DNA of 64,000 nucleotides from positions 20,526,676 through 20,590,675 of the forward strand of contig CM044957.1 in the NCBI GenBank assembly GCA_024516035.1, written 5' to 3'. Shown here piece by piece: positions 32,213-43,473 of this stretch. The position numbers and the translations under genes are program-made. The notes under the pieces were generated by a model. The model worked only from the letters and a program-made list of their open reading frames with translations, did no database searches and was not told where the DNA came from. Each line of letters begins with the position of its first letter. Positions within the stretch are counted from its first letter, which is position 1. The DNA is from Bactericera cockerelli. Its lineage: Eukaryota; Arthropoda; Insecta; Hemiptera; Triozidae.

Positions 32213-33097
32213 ATTTTTTCAAAAACAGTAATACAAATGTTTGTAATATATGAAAACAAACACTTTCAATTGGCAGCAAAAAAATATACTGAGTGGTTCT
32301 CGAAATACAGGGTTTTTATGTCTAATGTTCTGACCTATAACTCGTTAACCGTAAGTTTCAGAGGGATAAATTTTGTTGATGTTAACTCCTATATTCAAGA
32401 CCTTTCCAACAGGCTATAACTCGACCTCTTCTGTTGATGTTAGTTTCTGATCGGTTTTGACACCCTGTATAATATATAAGAATATCAGAATGAGCTTTAT
32501 AGACGAGCCTGATATGTTACATATAGACTTCAAATAAGGAAAGTTCTAGCCATCAACTAGACCAGATGAAAGTATGAGAACACCAACACGGAACAAACCA
32601 GAACAATTCAACCGGTCGGTAACAGACCATGGACTTATGACCATGGAGATTTCAACCACGGAAATATGACTTTAGTATTGCAGATTGCTTGGAAGCGGAT
32701 TTACGTTAAAAAGTACCTTACGTATAATTTATGTAGATATGATATTTGACCTGTATGTGTACTTATTAAACCTTCTTACTTTCTATGTATCTTAGACTAA
32801 AGGTACCAATACAAGAAGGTATCTAGAATATGGTAGGCATAGAAAGTATTGTAATCGGATAGATAAGTATTAATAATGATTGTTTCCCGACCTTTTTCCA
32901 TAATTGTTTAAAATTACTGTAATTAAACGGTAATATTCCTTGGTGGCTCTGTCCACAAGTTGTCGCTCCAAACACAAAAAGGCGCTACTGCAAATTTTTC
33001 AGGAGAACCAAAATTAGATTTTCATGGTTTTCAAATAAATTAATTTCTCAAGTATTTATTAATGCACAATCTTCAATTATTAAGTTCATAATATCGT
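32213..33097. other. gene-free stretch
   Basis: No gene supported. 32430-32475 has GACACCCTGTATAATATATA, an element-end type word. Confidence 0.35.
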
Positions 33098-33255
33098 CTG
33101 ACTGGGGGACTATAAACAGAGAGTAGACCAGCAGTCTGGCTGGGGGACTATTAACAGAGAGTTGACCAGCAGTCTGGCTGGAGGACTATAAACAGGGAGT
33201 AGACCAGCAGTCTGGCTAGGAGACTATAAACAGGGAGTAGACCAGCATTGGCTTG
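33098..33255. repeat. 38-bp minisatellite
   Basis: Four units of CTGGGGGACTATAAACAG..GAGTAGACCAGCAGTCTGG type. The marker ACCAGCA starts at 33128, 33165, 33203 and 33241, a period of 37-38 bp. Confidence 0.9.
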
Positions 33256-33395
33256 GTTCTGGGGGCCCTTGTCAATTATTAGCCTACTGGTAAAGACAGT
33301 GGTAGAAGTGATGAGTCATTCCTCCACTGTCTGGCTACCATCGTTTACGATGACGCCACCCTATGATGATGAATATAATATATTATATTATTATA

Positions 33396-33470
33396 CTAGC
33401 GGGTTACACCCGTCACTTCGCCAGCCCATCACACAGAGACACACACACACACCATACACACTTTTCTTTT
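33396..33470 (-). mobile_element. Helitron 3' end fragment
   Basis: Minus strand: a short GT tract, then GGCGAAGTGACGGGTGTAAC, CCG and CTAG followed by T. The same terminal hairpin type as 14077; the rest is missing. Confidence 0.6.
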
Positions 33471-33600
33471 AAAAGGTAATTGTGCCCCGGAACCGCTTTC
33501 GCATTACTTCAGGGCACTTTACCTTTACATCCATGCTATTCCAGAAACGGAAAACTCGGTTAGAATTTTCCGTTCCGGCCGGGATTTCCGTGCAATCAAT
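33471..33600 (-). mobile_element. tRNA-SINE family T2, truncated antisense copy
   Basis: AATTGTGCCCCGGAACCGCT, TTCGCATTACTTCAGGGCAC and TTACATCCATGC are the complement of 16060-16160. The tRNA head is cut off after GGCCGGGATT. Confidence 0.8.
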
Positions 33601-34230
33601 AATAATTTCTCAAGGTATGTATGTTTCGTATAATATGTTTGGCAAACAATGTACAATTTTTCGAATGACACCATGTTAAGCAATGTCAAACTAGGCTAAG
33701 GTTTTGATCAAAATTTCTTATTATGTACAATAAAAGCTGCAATTTTTGTCTAATCGAGCTGATTTTCTCAGAGTATATTTCGTACATGCAATGATATCAT
33801 TGTACAATATTTATTTATTTATTTACACTTTATTAGATAATAGGACATATACAATACAAATAATTACAAACGAAAATACAATATAAGAAAAAAAAAAATA
33901 ATAATAATAAATAAATAAAGAAAAAATAAATAAAAATATACATAATATATGTCCTAACTAAAGGGCGGGGTTATTGCCTTAGGCAATCTCTTCCACCCAA
34001 CCCTTAATCTCTTCCACCCAATAAATTATTCAATGACACAATGTTAGGCATCTTCGACCTTTGTTAACATTTGGCTCAGAATGTTCTTTTCGTGATAAAA
34101 GCTGTAATGATTTTCCAATCAAGCTGATTAAAAAAAACCCCTACGATAAAACTCCGAGAATTGCAACCTCCTAGGATAAAACCCCCCAGGCTAAAACCCC
34201 CACGGTTGAAATCCCCACTATGAAGAACAA
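33601..34230 (-). other. gene-free stretch with a LINE 3'-end remnant
   Basis: 33820-34020, on the minus strand, reads GGGTGGAAGAGATTGCCTAA, GGCAATAACCCCGCCC and then AT-rich tail, related to 61670-61800 (minus; AGAATGCCGAAGGCATTATC). This looks like the 3' end of one LINE family. 34140-34215 has short repeats of AAAACCCCCCAGG type. No gene. Confidence 0.4.
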
Positions 34231-34590
34231 TAATACACATCATAAATATACAAAATTTCATAAAAATCGGATGTGTCGTTCACAAGATACAAGCGAATAA
34301 GTAAAAAGTTAGTGGTCAGGCACATGGTCTCTATCACCAACAACCACAAGCGCGAATTTGAATGATACCACCTACAAGTCCTACAATATGTTACAAGTCC
34401 TACAATTATGTGTATAAAATTTCGTCAAATTCCGTTCAGTAGTTTCTGAGATTTGCGCGTTACAAGGAATGAATACATTCCTCGGTCTGTTCTATTGACA
34501 GACACAAAAGCAAAGTTCATCTTTTTTTTTTTTTTTAACAAAATACCTCCTATTTCTAATAATAGAAATTTCTCGGAAGTAAAAATAAAG
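34231..34590 (-). repeat. interspersed repeat family D
   Basis: TCGTTCACAAGATACAAGCG, GTTAGTGGTCAGGCACATGG, TTCAGTAGTTTCTGAGATTT and the closing CTAATAATAGAAATTTCTCG. A second short fragment (GACCATGCGCCTGACCACTA) lies at 34881-34940. Confidence 0.6.
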
Positions 34591-34970
34591 GTTCAACTTT
34601 ATTTTCAGACTTTCTACCAAGTTTCAATACATTCTGCCCCACTGTGCGACGCTATTATTGGCTCTGTTCAGGCGTGATCAGACCTCAAACTCGGCGGGTA
34701 GAATTCAACTGCAGACTGCTGCAGTCAAATGCGTTCAAGTAGGTCACAATGGCCGCGCAACAAAATCTTGAAGACTCCACAAGTAAACATTGATCGTGTT
34801 CCCGGAGCGGATATTTCAAGGCCAGGTGGAACACCTCACGATCTACATTACAGTGTGGTTCAAGCCAACCGAGTCATAGAGACCATGCGCCTGACCACTA
34901 ACTTTTTCTTAAACGCTTATATCTCGTGAACGGTATAAGTACCTGATTTTCATGAAATTTTCTATGTACA

Positions 34971-35350
34971 GGGTGTCCTACAAAAGTTGGAGACCTCAAA
35001 TTACTCAACCCCTGATGGAATTTTTGAACAATAAAAATCCAAGGGTACATGTCCTAATTATATACGTTCAATGATGAAATTTTATGTACACCCTGTATAT
35101 GAAATTTCACACTAATTTATAAACCACCCTTGTTTATAAATCAGAAATTTAGGTGTCAACTTTCGATTTTAAAATGGGTCAACCTGACTTTTCTTTCATA
35201 ATCTTAATACTTCTAAATGTTTCCTGAGTACTTTTTATACTAAAATATTACATACAGGGTGGTTTTTTTACCAATTTTTTTTTTCTAAATCTCGAATAAC
35301 TCAATTTCGTTTAATTTTTTCGATAACAAGAATAATATTTTTTTTTTCTT
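34971..35350 (+). repeat. CAGGGTG element plus family F
   Basis: ACAGGGTGTCCTACAAAAGT and TACACCCTGTATATG (35085-35100) are inverted ends about 120 bp apart. Then AGGTGTCAACTTTCGATTTT, ACAGGGTGG and family F (CTCGAATAACTCAATTTCG). The complement of the whole arrangement is at 25290-25640. Confidence 0.55.
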
Positions 35351-35726
35351 CTACCAAATGATTTACCATGAAAAACTACACTGATTTGATGTATCATACT
35401 CTGGGTTTTAACACTTTTACTACGGAAAGAAAACCATGATCCCGCGGGGTTGATCAAATATCCGTTTGGTCAAAGTATCAAGTGAGAGGTCAATTCAGTG
35501 TAAAATTCAACGAAGGTTTTGAATACTAAATAATAAGTAGGGAGTTCTATTTGAAAATGGAAAGTTGGTGCCTGTTTCACTACTTTTGGAACACCCTGTA
35601 GAAATTTTGATTCCACCAAAATATGGATAAACTTGCGTTAGAACATCAATAAAAATTCAAGCCTCTATCTTGAGCCGTTAAAAAGCTAAAAATCCGTTCC
35701 GGAACTTTTCGTTCACTTTGTATAGT
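35351..35726. other. gene-free stretch
   Basis: Nothing recognisable apart from the word GGAACACCCTGTAG at 35589. Confidence 0.35.
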
Positions 35727-35820
35727 TACCAGGTTGGTAAGTTTCATGCGAATGGAGAAATAAACTCCCGTTTCGATATGACCATAGCAGCCGAAACGTT
35801 AAAGCCGAAAAACAAAAAAA
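35727..35820 (+). mobile_element. SINE body fragment (5S/T1 type)
   Basis: AGTTTCATGCGAATGGAGAA, TTCGATATGACCATAGCAGC and GAAACGTTAAAGCC then A-rich, matching the end of the 5S-derived SINE body with decay. Confidence 0.65.
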
Positions 35821-35880
35821 TACAAAATGATTGCTTGTTTTTTTACAATATGAACGATTGAACGATGCATTGCTTCTCAC

Positions 35881-36125
35881 CTGTTAATCTGCTTAAGGAT
35901 GGCTACAATAGGGGTCGTGGTCTTGACAGCACTGTCACTGAGGATGCTGTTCCTGGAGGCAGAAGATGGGCCTGCAGCCCTGCTAGCAACAGCGGGCTGG
36001 GCTCGTTGCTTCGTCGGCACGTCAGTATAGTCATAGTCCAGCTCTACCACTGACGGGGCTGACTGCTGGAACCTTTGGCACTCAACAAATATTGCGCCAC
36101 TGCAAACTAGGGCTACCAATGGAAG
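35881..36125 (-). CDS. CPR-B exon 2
   Basis: A 245-base exon between acceptor TTTTTCACAG (36135-36126) and donor GTGAGA (35880-35875). It enters in phase 0 and leaves with two bases (AG), which join A of exon 3 to give Arg. The peptide starts with the hydrophobic signal core LPLVALVCSGAIFVEC, then an acidic Tyr stretch (VVELDYDYTDVP), an Ala/Ser-rich linker, and PIVAILKQINR, directly N-terminal to the RR domain. CPR-C has the equivalent PVPILKQINR without an intron after it, which confirms the join. Confidence 0.85.
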
Positions 36126-36600
36126 CTGTGAAAAAATAAAATGAATATTAGTCCCATTTATTAAACAGACACTTTGAAGCTTGCATTATCTTCGGGAATT
36201 TCTTCATGTTTTCTTCATGAGAGAACTTTTGGGCTCTTTTTGTTTCCGTATTTTTCTCGAAGGCATGCAACTGGTATTCAGTGCGATAAGTCGGAAACTA
36301 TTCATTAAAAAAAGAACATTCTGACCAAATCTACTTTAAAACTTGGAGGAAAAGTGATGTATTTTTGAAACGGTAATGAATTATCTATAAAAAAATAAGT
36401 ATCTTTTGTTGGGTATTTTTTTATAACTATTTTTCCCAGATTTTTAGCTCCATTTCCCCTATGGGGGAGCTATTGTTCATCACGCAAGGTCAAAGTTAGG
36501 GTCGGGGTTTTTTCCATCATTTGGTGTCAATACAAGATCATTCTCTCTCGTTTCACACTTTCGAATTTCTTATAGTGAATACAGGGTGTCCCACGAGTTG

Positions 36601-37090
36601 CGGACACTTTAAATAAACTAGTAGTTCTGTGAACTGTAAACCCCACACAGATTCAACTATTGCATTATAAATGTTCAGTCAAGCATGAGGACATCGAGAC
36701 TTTTCATTCAATCGATGGTTTCAATTAAAAAATATCAACCGACCCTTTATTTTGTCCCCTTAGCTTTCACGATCACAAAATTTTACAAATGATTTCCAAT
36801 ATATTTTCTTAACGACTCTACAAGAGCACTGCTAATTCCATAAATATAGAAAAATTGTTTTCAATTTTCACCAAAACGGCCCCCATTTGGCCCCGAGTGG
36901 TCTAATACTTCCCAAAAACTATAGGTAAAATTTTAAGGACCCCAATAAACATGTATACAAAATTTAATCAATTTTGAAGAATCCGGTCGGGAGTTATCGC
37001 GGAACAAACAGACAGACAAAGGAAAGCCAAATCGTCCAGTATGCAATTTAAATCAGAACCTCACTTTGTGAAGCCGCGTCGCTCCCTCCG
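36601..37090 (-). repeat. interspersed repeat family C, inverted copy
   Basis: Starts at ACTAGTAGTTCTGTGAACTG (36621), then AATCGATGGTTTCAATTAAA, CACCAAAACGGCCCCCATTT, CGGTCGGGAGTTATCGC and AGCCAAATCGTCCAGTATGC. The most complete single inverted copy of the 814-1890 family. Confidence 0.65.
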
Positions 37091-37859
37091 GTTTTAATTA
37101 TTGAGAAATTTTATTTTACATATTTCAATAGCCATGTTGTGTGTGTGGTGTGGTGTGGTCCGTGTGTACGGTGTGGTCCGTGTGGTTGATAAGTATGTCG
37201 TAGCATAAACTAGCTAATCTTTTTAAATCATATGAATTTTACAATCGTGACTAAAATATTGAAATAACACTAATATTTTCTATGAACGCCTGCTAACTAT
37301 ATTTGTTTATACAATATGCAACGTTGGTTGTATTCGAGAATATTTTTTATTTTACTTGAAAATGTTGGAGTAGTGTATATTATAGTTAGAGTAGTGTTTA
37401 ACACATAGGACCTACAGGGCATCCATAAAGTCTCACACAGGCCTGGTTTTCTCGGAAACGACTCAAATTATCAAAAAACGCAAAAACCAGTATCTCTATA
37501 ATTTGGGGTATTAGGTTTTAGAGAAAAATGTTTTGCCTACAACGCCCCAGTCAGGCTGAGTACGGACCAACTTTAAAATCTTAAATAGAATGATGTGTCT
37601 CGTGGAATATGGTTTTAAAAGCCTCAATGAGAGAAGTTAATCTAACAAATTTCAGTGAGTTACGACGGTTCATGAGATAAAGGGTCGGCCGTCCCACCTA
37701 ATAACCATATTTTCTGACTTATAAACTCGTTAAAATATAAACTTCTCAGTACAAGACCTTTCGAATAAGATGAGCTCAACCTCTTCCGTTGTTCTAAAAG
37801 TCTTGCAATAAGGAGTTAAGACTCGTATCAACTAATTTTATCATTAATTTTAGTAATTA

Positions 37860-38175
37860 AGTGTTCAAGTAAAAAGTTAGTGGTCAGGCGCATCGTCTCT
37901 ATTTCCAAGACCCGCTGGTGCGAAGTTGATTAATTTAAAATGAGACATTTGAGACAATCTATAATACGTCTCCTATAGCTATATTTAAAAAAAATCTTCG
38001 AAATCAATTTAGTAGTTTTTGAGATTTGCACGTTACACGGAATGCATTTAACATTCCGAAGGACAGACACAAAATGCTCAGGAGGTTATGAAAGATTCAT
38101 AAATATAAAGAGAAAAAAAATATTTACAAAAAACAACACAATACTTCCGTTTCATAATATTGGAAATTTAGGAAG
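37860..38175 (-). repeat. interspersed repeat family D
   Basis: TTAGTGGTCAGGCGCATCGT, TTAGTAGTTTTTGAGATTTG, GACAGACACAAAATGCTCAG and ATACTTCCGTTTCATAATAT. Confidence 0.6.
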
Positions 38176-39202
38176 TAATTGAAATTGGAGCAAAAAATAT
38201 ATGTTTTTTTACAAGATCATTCTTGTATATTTTAAAATACCTAATATGATGCCTATATACTTATAAGTATCTCACACGTGATGCCAAGGTCTGAGCAAGC
38301 TTCAAGGCGAGCTTGCACCATTTCTTCCTCATTTGCCTGGAGCTATAAAAGACTGAAGTAGATTACGTCCGAATACTTAATAAAGGATTTAGAATAACCA
38401 GGTGAGCCACGTATACGTATGTCGTAAATGCTCTGGCATGTCCATGCTTTTCCTTTGCGTCACGTCTGTTACTTTTCTCTTCCTACTTGTGAACAAGATG
38501 GATTGTCAATTTGTGATCTCATACTATCTCTCACGTCACCATAGGATTAATATTTTAGTATTTTTTCACATGAAGAAATTTGTTTTGTCAAACTCGACGG
38601 TTCGCGATTTAAAGAAGGTAAAAGTCACCGGCATGAGAGAACGACCCTGTCAGCTTATATTAAGAGAGCGTTTATTTCTTTTTCTTTGCTCCCACTTCCT
38701 GATAGTACAATCAATTTAGCAGAAATAAGACTGTTTACTGGAAAAACATAGGCCTCCTCTGAAACTTTCAGGGATTGTTAAAGGTTGTGTCCTTAATATA
38801 AAACCGACTTATCGTATTTCTCTAATGTTAGGTTCCTCCGAGGGCAGCTGAAGCACAGTTATGTGTGGTGGTAACTTGGACGATTTTCAATTTGTGATAT
38901 TTTAAGTATGATGGGAAGAAAGATAAAGATGGTCTTGAGAAACCTAGGTTATCGCGTCATAATATACATATAGTACTTCTATTTGTCAACTTTCTCTATT
39001 TTCGGCTATGATGCGAGAAAAATCTATGTAATGTAATTTTTTATATAAAAGTAGTATTCTTTTAATTGTTTTAATTAAAAGAATATGACCACAGGATGAG
39101 CCATAGGGCATTTTCTATACTTAGAACTTTACAGAATTGAAAAATTCCGTCGCGTTCAAAAGTTACGAGGGGGTGGCGATCTTTTCTGAAACATACTGTA
39201 TA

Positions 39203-40317
39203 CAGGGTCCGCCAAAAAAAGGAGACACTCAAAATATCTAGAGAATGGATTTAAATTTGGAGAAAAACTAAAACAGGTGTACCATTATATCGAGGGGGAA
39301 ACCTTTTTTACTAGGTTTTAATTTTTTATCATTACCAGGGGCGGCCCCAGGGGTGGTCAACTTTGGAATCTTACATGAAACCACCCCCTATTTATAATAC
39401 ATTTCTGAAAAGTAGGTGACATTAAATGTATTTTAAGACAAGTTTGAGATTTTTAATCAAAACCCGGCCCTGTTTCATCGTACATTAGATTTTATAGGTT
39501 TGAGTCATTTTTGCAAGGAGAAGTTATTTTTTTGTAAAAATTGATAAACGTAATGTCTTTCTATTTGAAAGAATTAAATTTTCATGCCTTTTTGATACCA
39601 TTAGCTTAACCAGGGGAAGTATCAAGGGGTTAGTTTTTTTTTACTTGTGTAAAAACTATTCTTTTTTTAGTATAATCTGTGCCAAATAACATGGAGTGTT
39701 GTTGTTTAATCTAAATTTAAGATACCCTTGATCACAGGGCCGGAGATTAGGACTGCACGTGACTAGGATTGCAATCCGGCACTGTTTATATTTTAAATGG
39801 AACAACATGAATCATTGCCTTAATTTAGCACAAATCATAGTCGAAAAAGGATGGTTTTTACATTATTGAAAAATAGTTGACCTCTTGACACCTCCCCTGG
39901 TAAAGCTAATGGTATCAAAAAGGTATGAAAATTTTATTCTTTCAAATGGAAAAACATGTATTTAACATTTTTTAAAACAAAAATACTATTAATTTGTTAT
40001 AAAAAGAACTGGAACAGTGAAATAAAATTTACGATATCTGCCCTGTTATGTTTAAAAATCTCAAATTTGTCTTAAAATACTTTTAATGTCAACAACTTTT
40101 CAGAAATGTTTCACAAATAGAGTGGTTCCATTTAAGATTACAAAGTTGACCCCCCCTGGAGCCGCCCCTGGTTATGATAAAAATACAAAACCTAGTTTAC
40201 ATAGTAGAAAAGGTTTCCTCCTCGATATAATGGTACACGTGATACCTTTAGCATTTAAAAAAAAATTAATCCGTTCTCTAGATATTTCGAGTGGCTCCTT
40301 TTTTTTGGCGGACCATG
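39203..40317. repeat. long foldback element
   Basis: Arms of about 440 bp are complementary around a loop of about 240 bp. Outer ends are CAGGGTCCGCCAAAAAAAGG and its complement CCTTTTTTTTGGCGGACCATG. Inner paired words are ATCATTACCAGGGGCGGCC (39328) with GCCGCCCCTGGTTATGAT (40160) and CCATTAGCTTAACCAGGGGA (39599) with CCCCTGGTAAAGCTAATGG (39895). Flanked by TA. No transposase frame. Confidence 0.85.
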
Positions 40318-41060
40318 TATGTATGTGTGTAATGTGTATATAGGTGTACATAAAATATCTCAAGAACTATAATTCGTAGAGCTATTAAAAATTTGGCATG
40401 TAGCTGCAAAGCGCTAAAAGTACGGAACCAGAACCTTTCATGAAAATCCGCCATTTTGTTTTTTGGTTATATCAGGAGAAAAAATAAAAATTCAAATATC
40501 TCAAAAAGCATCAGCTTTATTGAAAAATATAATAGAATAAAATTGTCTCTAATGGTGATCTGACACACAATGTGTGCAAATATCTCGTAAATGATAGGAG
40601 ATATAGAATTTTTATAATATGTAATAATATCATTTTAAATGGCAATGTTACATTTCAATAATTTCATTATAAAATTTCGACATTTTTAAAAATTTAACCT
40701 GAAAATGTGTTAATTTCTGATAGAACTTCCACAACTGTAATAGGAAGTCGTGTGATGTTCACACCAGTTTATTTTTGCACAATAATTTATACAAATTTGT
40801 GAAGAAATTGAATATACAAAGTAAGTACCTAGGTATGTTCCTATCTTTTAGGTTTACTAATCACCTACTTCTACCAAACACCCACTAAATGTCTACGTAA
40901 AAAGGAACATTTAAATTTTATCATTACCTATCCTATAGGTATGAACCTTTACATCAATTTCTATAATAAAATAAATAATTGTATTTAAATATGAATAAAA
41001 ACTTTCATAAATAATCTATATTTATTTTTTAAAAAAATATAAATTGAGAATAGTACTTAC

Positions 41061-41075
41061 AGTGAAGGGCACCAT
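41061..41075 (-). CDS. CPR-B exon 1 (micro-exon)
   Basis: ATG at 41075-41073 encodes MVPFT and ends at a consensus GTAAGT donor (41060-41055) in phase 0, the phase needed by exon 2. The joined N-terminus is MVPFT plus LPLVALVCSGAIF, a typical signal peptide. A TATAATA box lies 41 bases upstream of the ATG. The same layout is seen in CPR-C. Confidence 0.8.
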
Positions 41076-41109
41076 GGTCGCAGAAGAAGTGATGTAAGTT
41101 GGCCAGGAC

Positions 41110-41116
41110 TATTATA
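41110..41116 (-). promoter_or_regulatory. TATA box of CPR-B
   Basis: TATAATA on the minus strand. About 26 bases downstream lies TCACTTC (41092-41086), close to the arthropod initiator TCAKTY, giving a very short 5' UTR of about 15 bases. Confidence 0.5.
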
Positions 41117-41119
41117 GAC

Positions 41120-42599
41120 AATGTCAGGGTCTGCTGGGTCTCCCCGCCAATCTCTTGCATAAAAGAAAAGAAAAAAGAAAGAACCATTGATTTTAGATCA
41201 GCTGCCGGGTCCTTGGTCTCTGTTCAGCGGAAATTGAAAAATGATTTATTCACCGAAGTGAGTTAGTTTCAACCAGACGATTTTGGAAATATTATGTCTG
41301 TTTGTTTCTTTGTACGAGATACCTATATCTACAAGATTTTGTAAGTATGTATGTTCAATGGGGTCGCAAACTTTGCTGTACAGTTACTGGAACATCTAAA
41401 AGATTATTTTGAACCCCATCGAGTATGGTATTGAATGAAAGGTCTTACTGTCCAGATGCTTGATAAGATATTTTTATTTATTCACTTACACAGTTCACAA
41501 AATCACGATTTTACGAGTAGTAGAAGCTACTCGATAAAAATCACATTAGTAGTGAAAGTAGAATGAGTAGAAGATATATGTAGGATATCAAACACCTATT
41601 AGTAGTATGAAAAAGACTCATATTACTTCCGAAAAATTCTAATATTAGAGATCGGAAGTTTTGGTGTTCGTTTTTATAAAGGATACTCAAAGATCCGATC
41701 TACTCAAAGATCTTTTTCCTAAATCACAAAGATCTTTTTCCTAAACTTTCGCAAATCTGCCAAGGTTAACCTTCAATGTCAACTTCAGAATGTTAAAAGG
41801 ATCGAGCTGAATTTTATTGCATATTCATGTTCTCTGTAAAATATTGATCTTATCTGTATAATCATAACACAATTTCAATTTTTTTTTCAACTGTAACACA
41901 CACGTTTGACGTATCAAATTAAAGATCTCGTCATGTTGAATGTGAAAAACAATAAAAATACTTTTGGTCATTTTTATTGCGTGTAATCATTAGTCTTGCT
42001 ATATTAACAGTGAGTTTTTTTATTGCACATTGCATAGTAGATCTTAGGCGTGCATAAGATTTTACAGTGATAATATTGTAGGTACCTATTTTATAATCTT
42101 TAAAAAAATAAACTACTTACTCATCTAATAATCTAATTAATAAATGCCTTAGAACAGAGTGCGTGAGAGGCGACGATTTTTCAAGAGAGTAAATTTAATA
42201 TATTATTTTTAAAAAATATCTCGAAAACGATTGGGAATTTTTCAAAGTAGTTTAGAATCCAAATACATCATAATTTGATTTTCTGTAAGTTCACTGAATA
42301 CAAAGTTTTTACAAAAATGTATTGTTCTTGTGATATAAGGGAAAATAGAAAAATTATACCTCATTTTACCTCAATTATCCCCCCTTGGCAGTTATGAGAT
42401 TTTATACTTAATCACATGTATCTCCAAAACAGCATTACCGATTTTCCTCCAATTTGTTTTATATGGTAGAATATCGCTTTAACTACATTCTAAATGCAAA
42501 CAAAAAATTCGTTGTCGTTGTCGTTGACCTTATTTTTTCACTTTTTTGTCCAAATTTTGAATTTTCTTAAATACCAGAGCTAAATCATATATTATTAAA
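41120..42599. other. gene-free stretch upstream of CPR-B
   Basis: Intergenic between CPR-C and CPR-B. AT-rich; a family D half-palindrome end occurs near 41625-41665 (ATTACTTCCGAAAAATTCTA). No gene seen. Confidence 0.4.
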
Positions 42600-42760
42600 A
42601 CATTATTACAAACGCACTTTGTAAAACACTAATACGCATATACATACAAAATTTCATTAAAATTGGGTTTAAAGTTCACGAGATATAAGCATATTAGTAA
42701 AAATTAGTGGTCAGGCGCATGGCGTCTATCACCAAGAACCGCTAGTGCAAAGTTGAGAAC
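42600..42760 (-). repeat. family D fragment
   Basis: AATTGGGTTTAAAGTTCACG, AGATATAAGCATATTAG, GGCGTCTATCACCAAGAACC, CGCTAGTGCAAAGTTGA. Confidence 0.6.
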
Positions 42761-43461
42761 ATACAAGCATTGGGTGTCGGATTAAAATTATGTAATTTTA
42801 CCTCCTGATTCCAACTTAAGTTTTATTTTTTTCATTTTTCGAACATGAAAAAAGTTACAAAGGTTGGAAATAATTTCACGTCCCACCCATTTTTCCCGTA
42901 ATATAGAAAATTAAATAAAATTTTATGGAAAAAATAATAGTTCCGAGTCTTTTCTTTGAATACAAATAATAGTATTCAACAAACTCTTTAGTAAGCTAAT
43001 AGTAAATATTTGATATTTGATTTATGGGAAGTGAGAGAAAGAAATATATAAATTTACTCCCGATACATAACTACCAAATACGTAACTACCAAATATTTTT
43101 CTTTCACTATCACGGCCATGCCTTTGCGCCATGTTTCAAAAAGAATAATCCTTTCGAAAACCGTGCTTTCCCAGAGGTATTCTGCCAAAATATTATGACC
43201 TTATCACAAATATACGAGTATATATATTGTGTAATCAGTAATGTGATGACATCATCATTTTTGCATTCGTCGTAGACATGTGCACGTGCACATACTGTTC
43301 AAGAGGTCACTTATAGAGTTCTCATGATGGTATGCTGTCAACGTCATGCATTACGAGGGTTGTTACGTATGTGCCAGGGTTGTTCAAATCAAAACTAACC
43401 AAAATTATTATTATTATTTAAAAAAATTACTAGATAATAAGACATACAATACTATTTGTAC
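42761..43461. other. gene-free stretch
   Basis: No supported gene. The 12 bases AGTAGAAATAAT at 43462-43473 form the left target duplication of the adjacent LINE. Confidence 0.4.
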
Positions 43462-43473
43462 AGTAGAAATAAT

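Larger units (their letters stand above)
36126..41060 (-). other. intron 1 of CPR-B (4.9 kb)
   Basis: Bounded by donor ACT|GTAAGT (41060) and acceptor CACAG|CTT (36126). It contains family C (36601-37090), family D (37860-38175), the 39203 foldback and unannotated AT-rich sequence. A 105-codon plus-strand frame at 38402-38719 has no recognisable similarity and I do not call it a gene. Confidence 0.7.

Noticed and set aside
38343..38719. Plus-strand gene with TATAAAAG at 38343 and a 105-codon frame from 38402
   Set aside because: The frame has no recognisable domain, signal peptide context is poor, and it lies antisense in the CPR-B intron; not enough to call.
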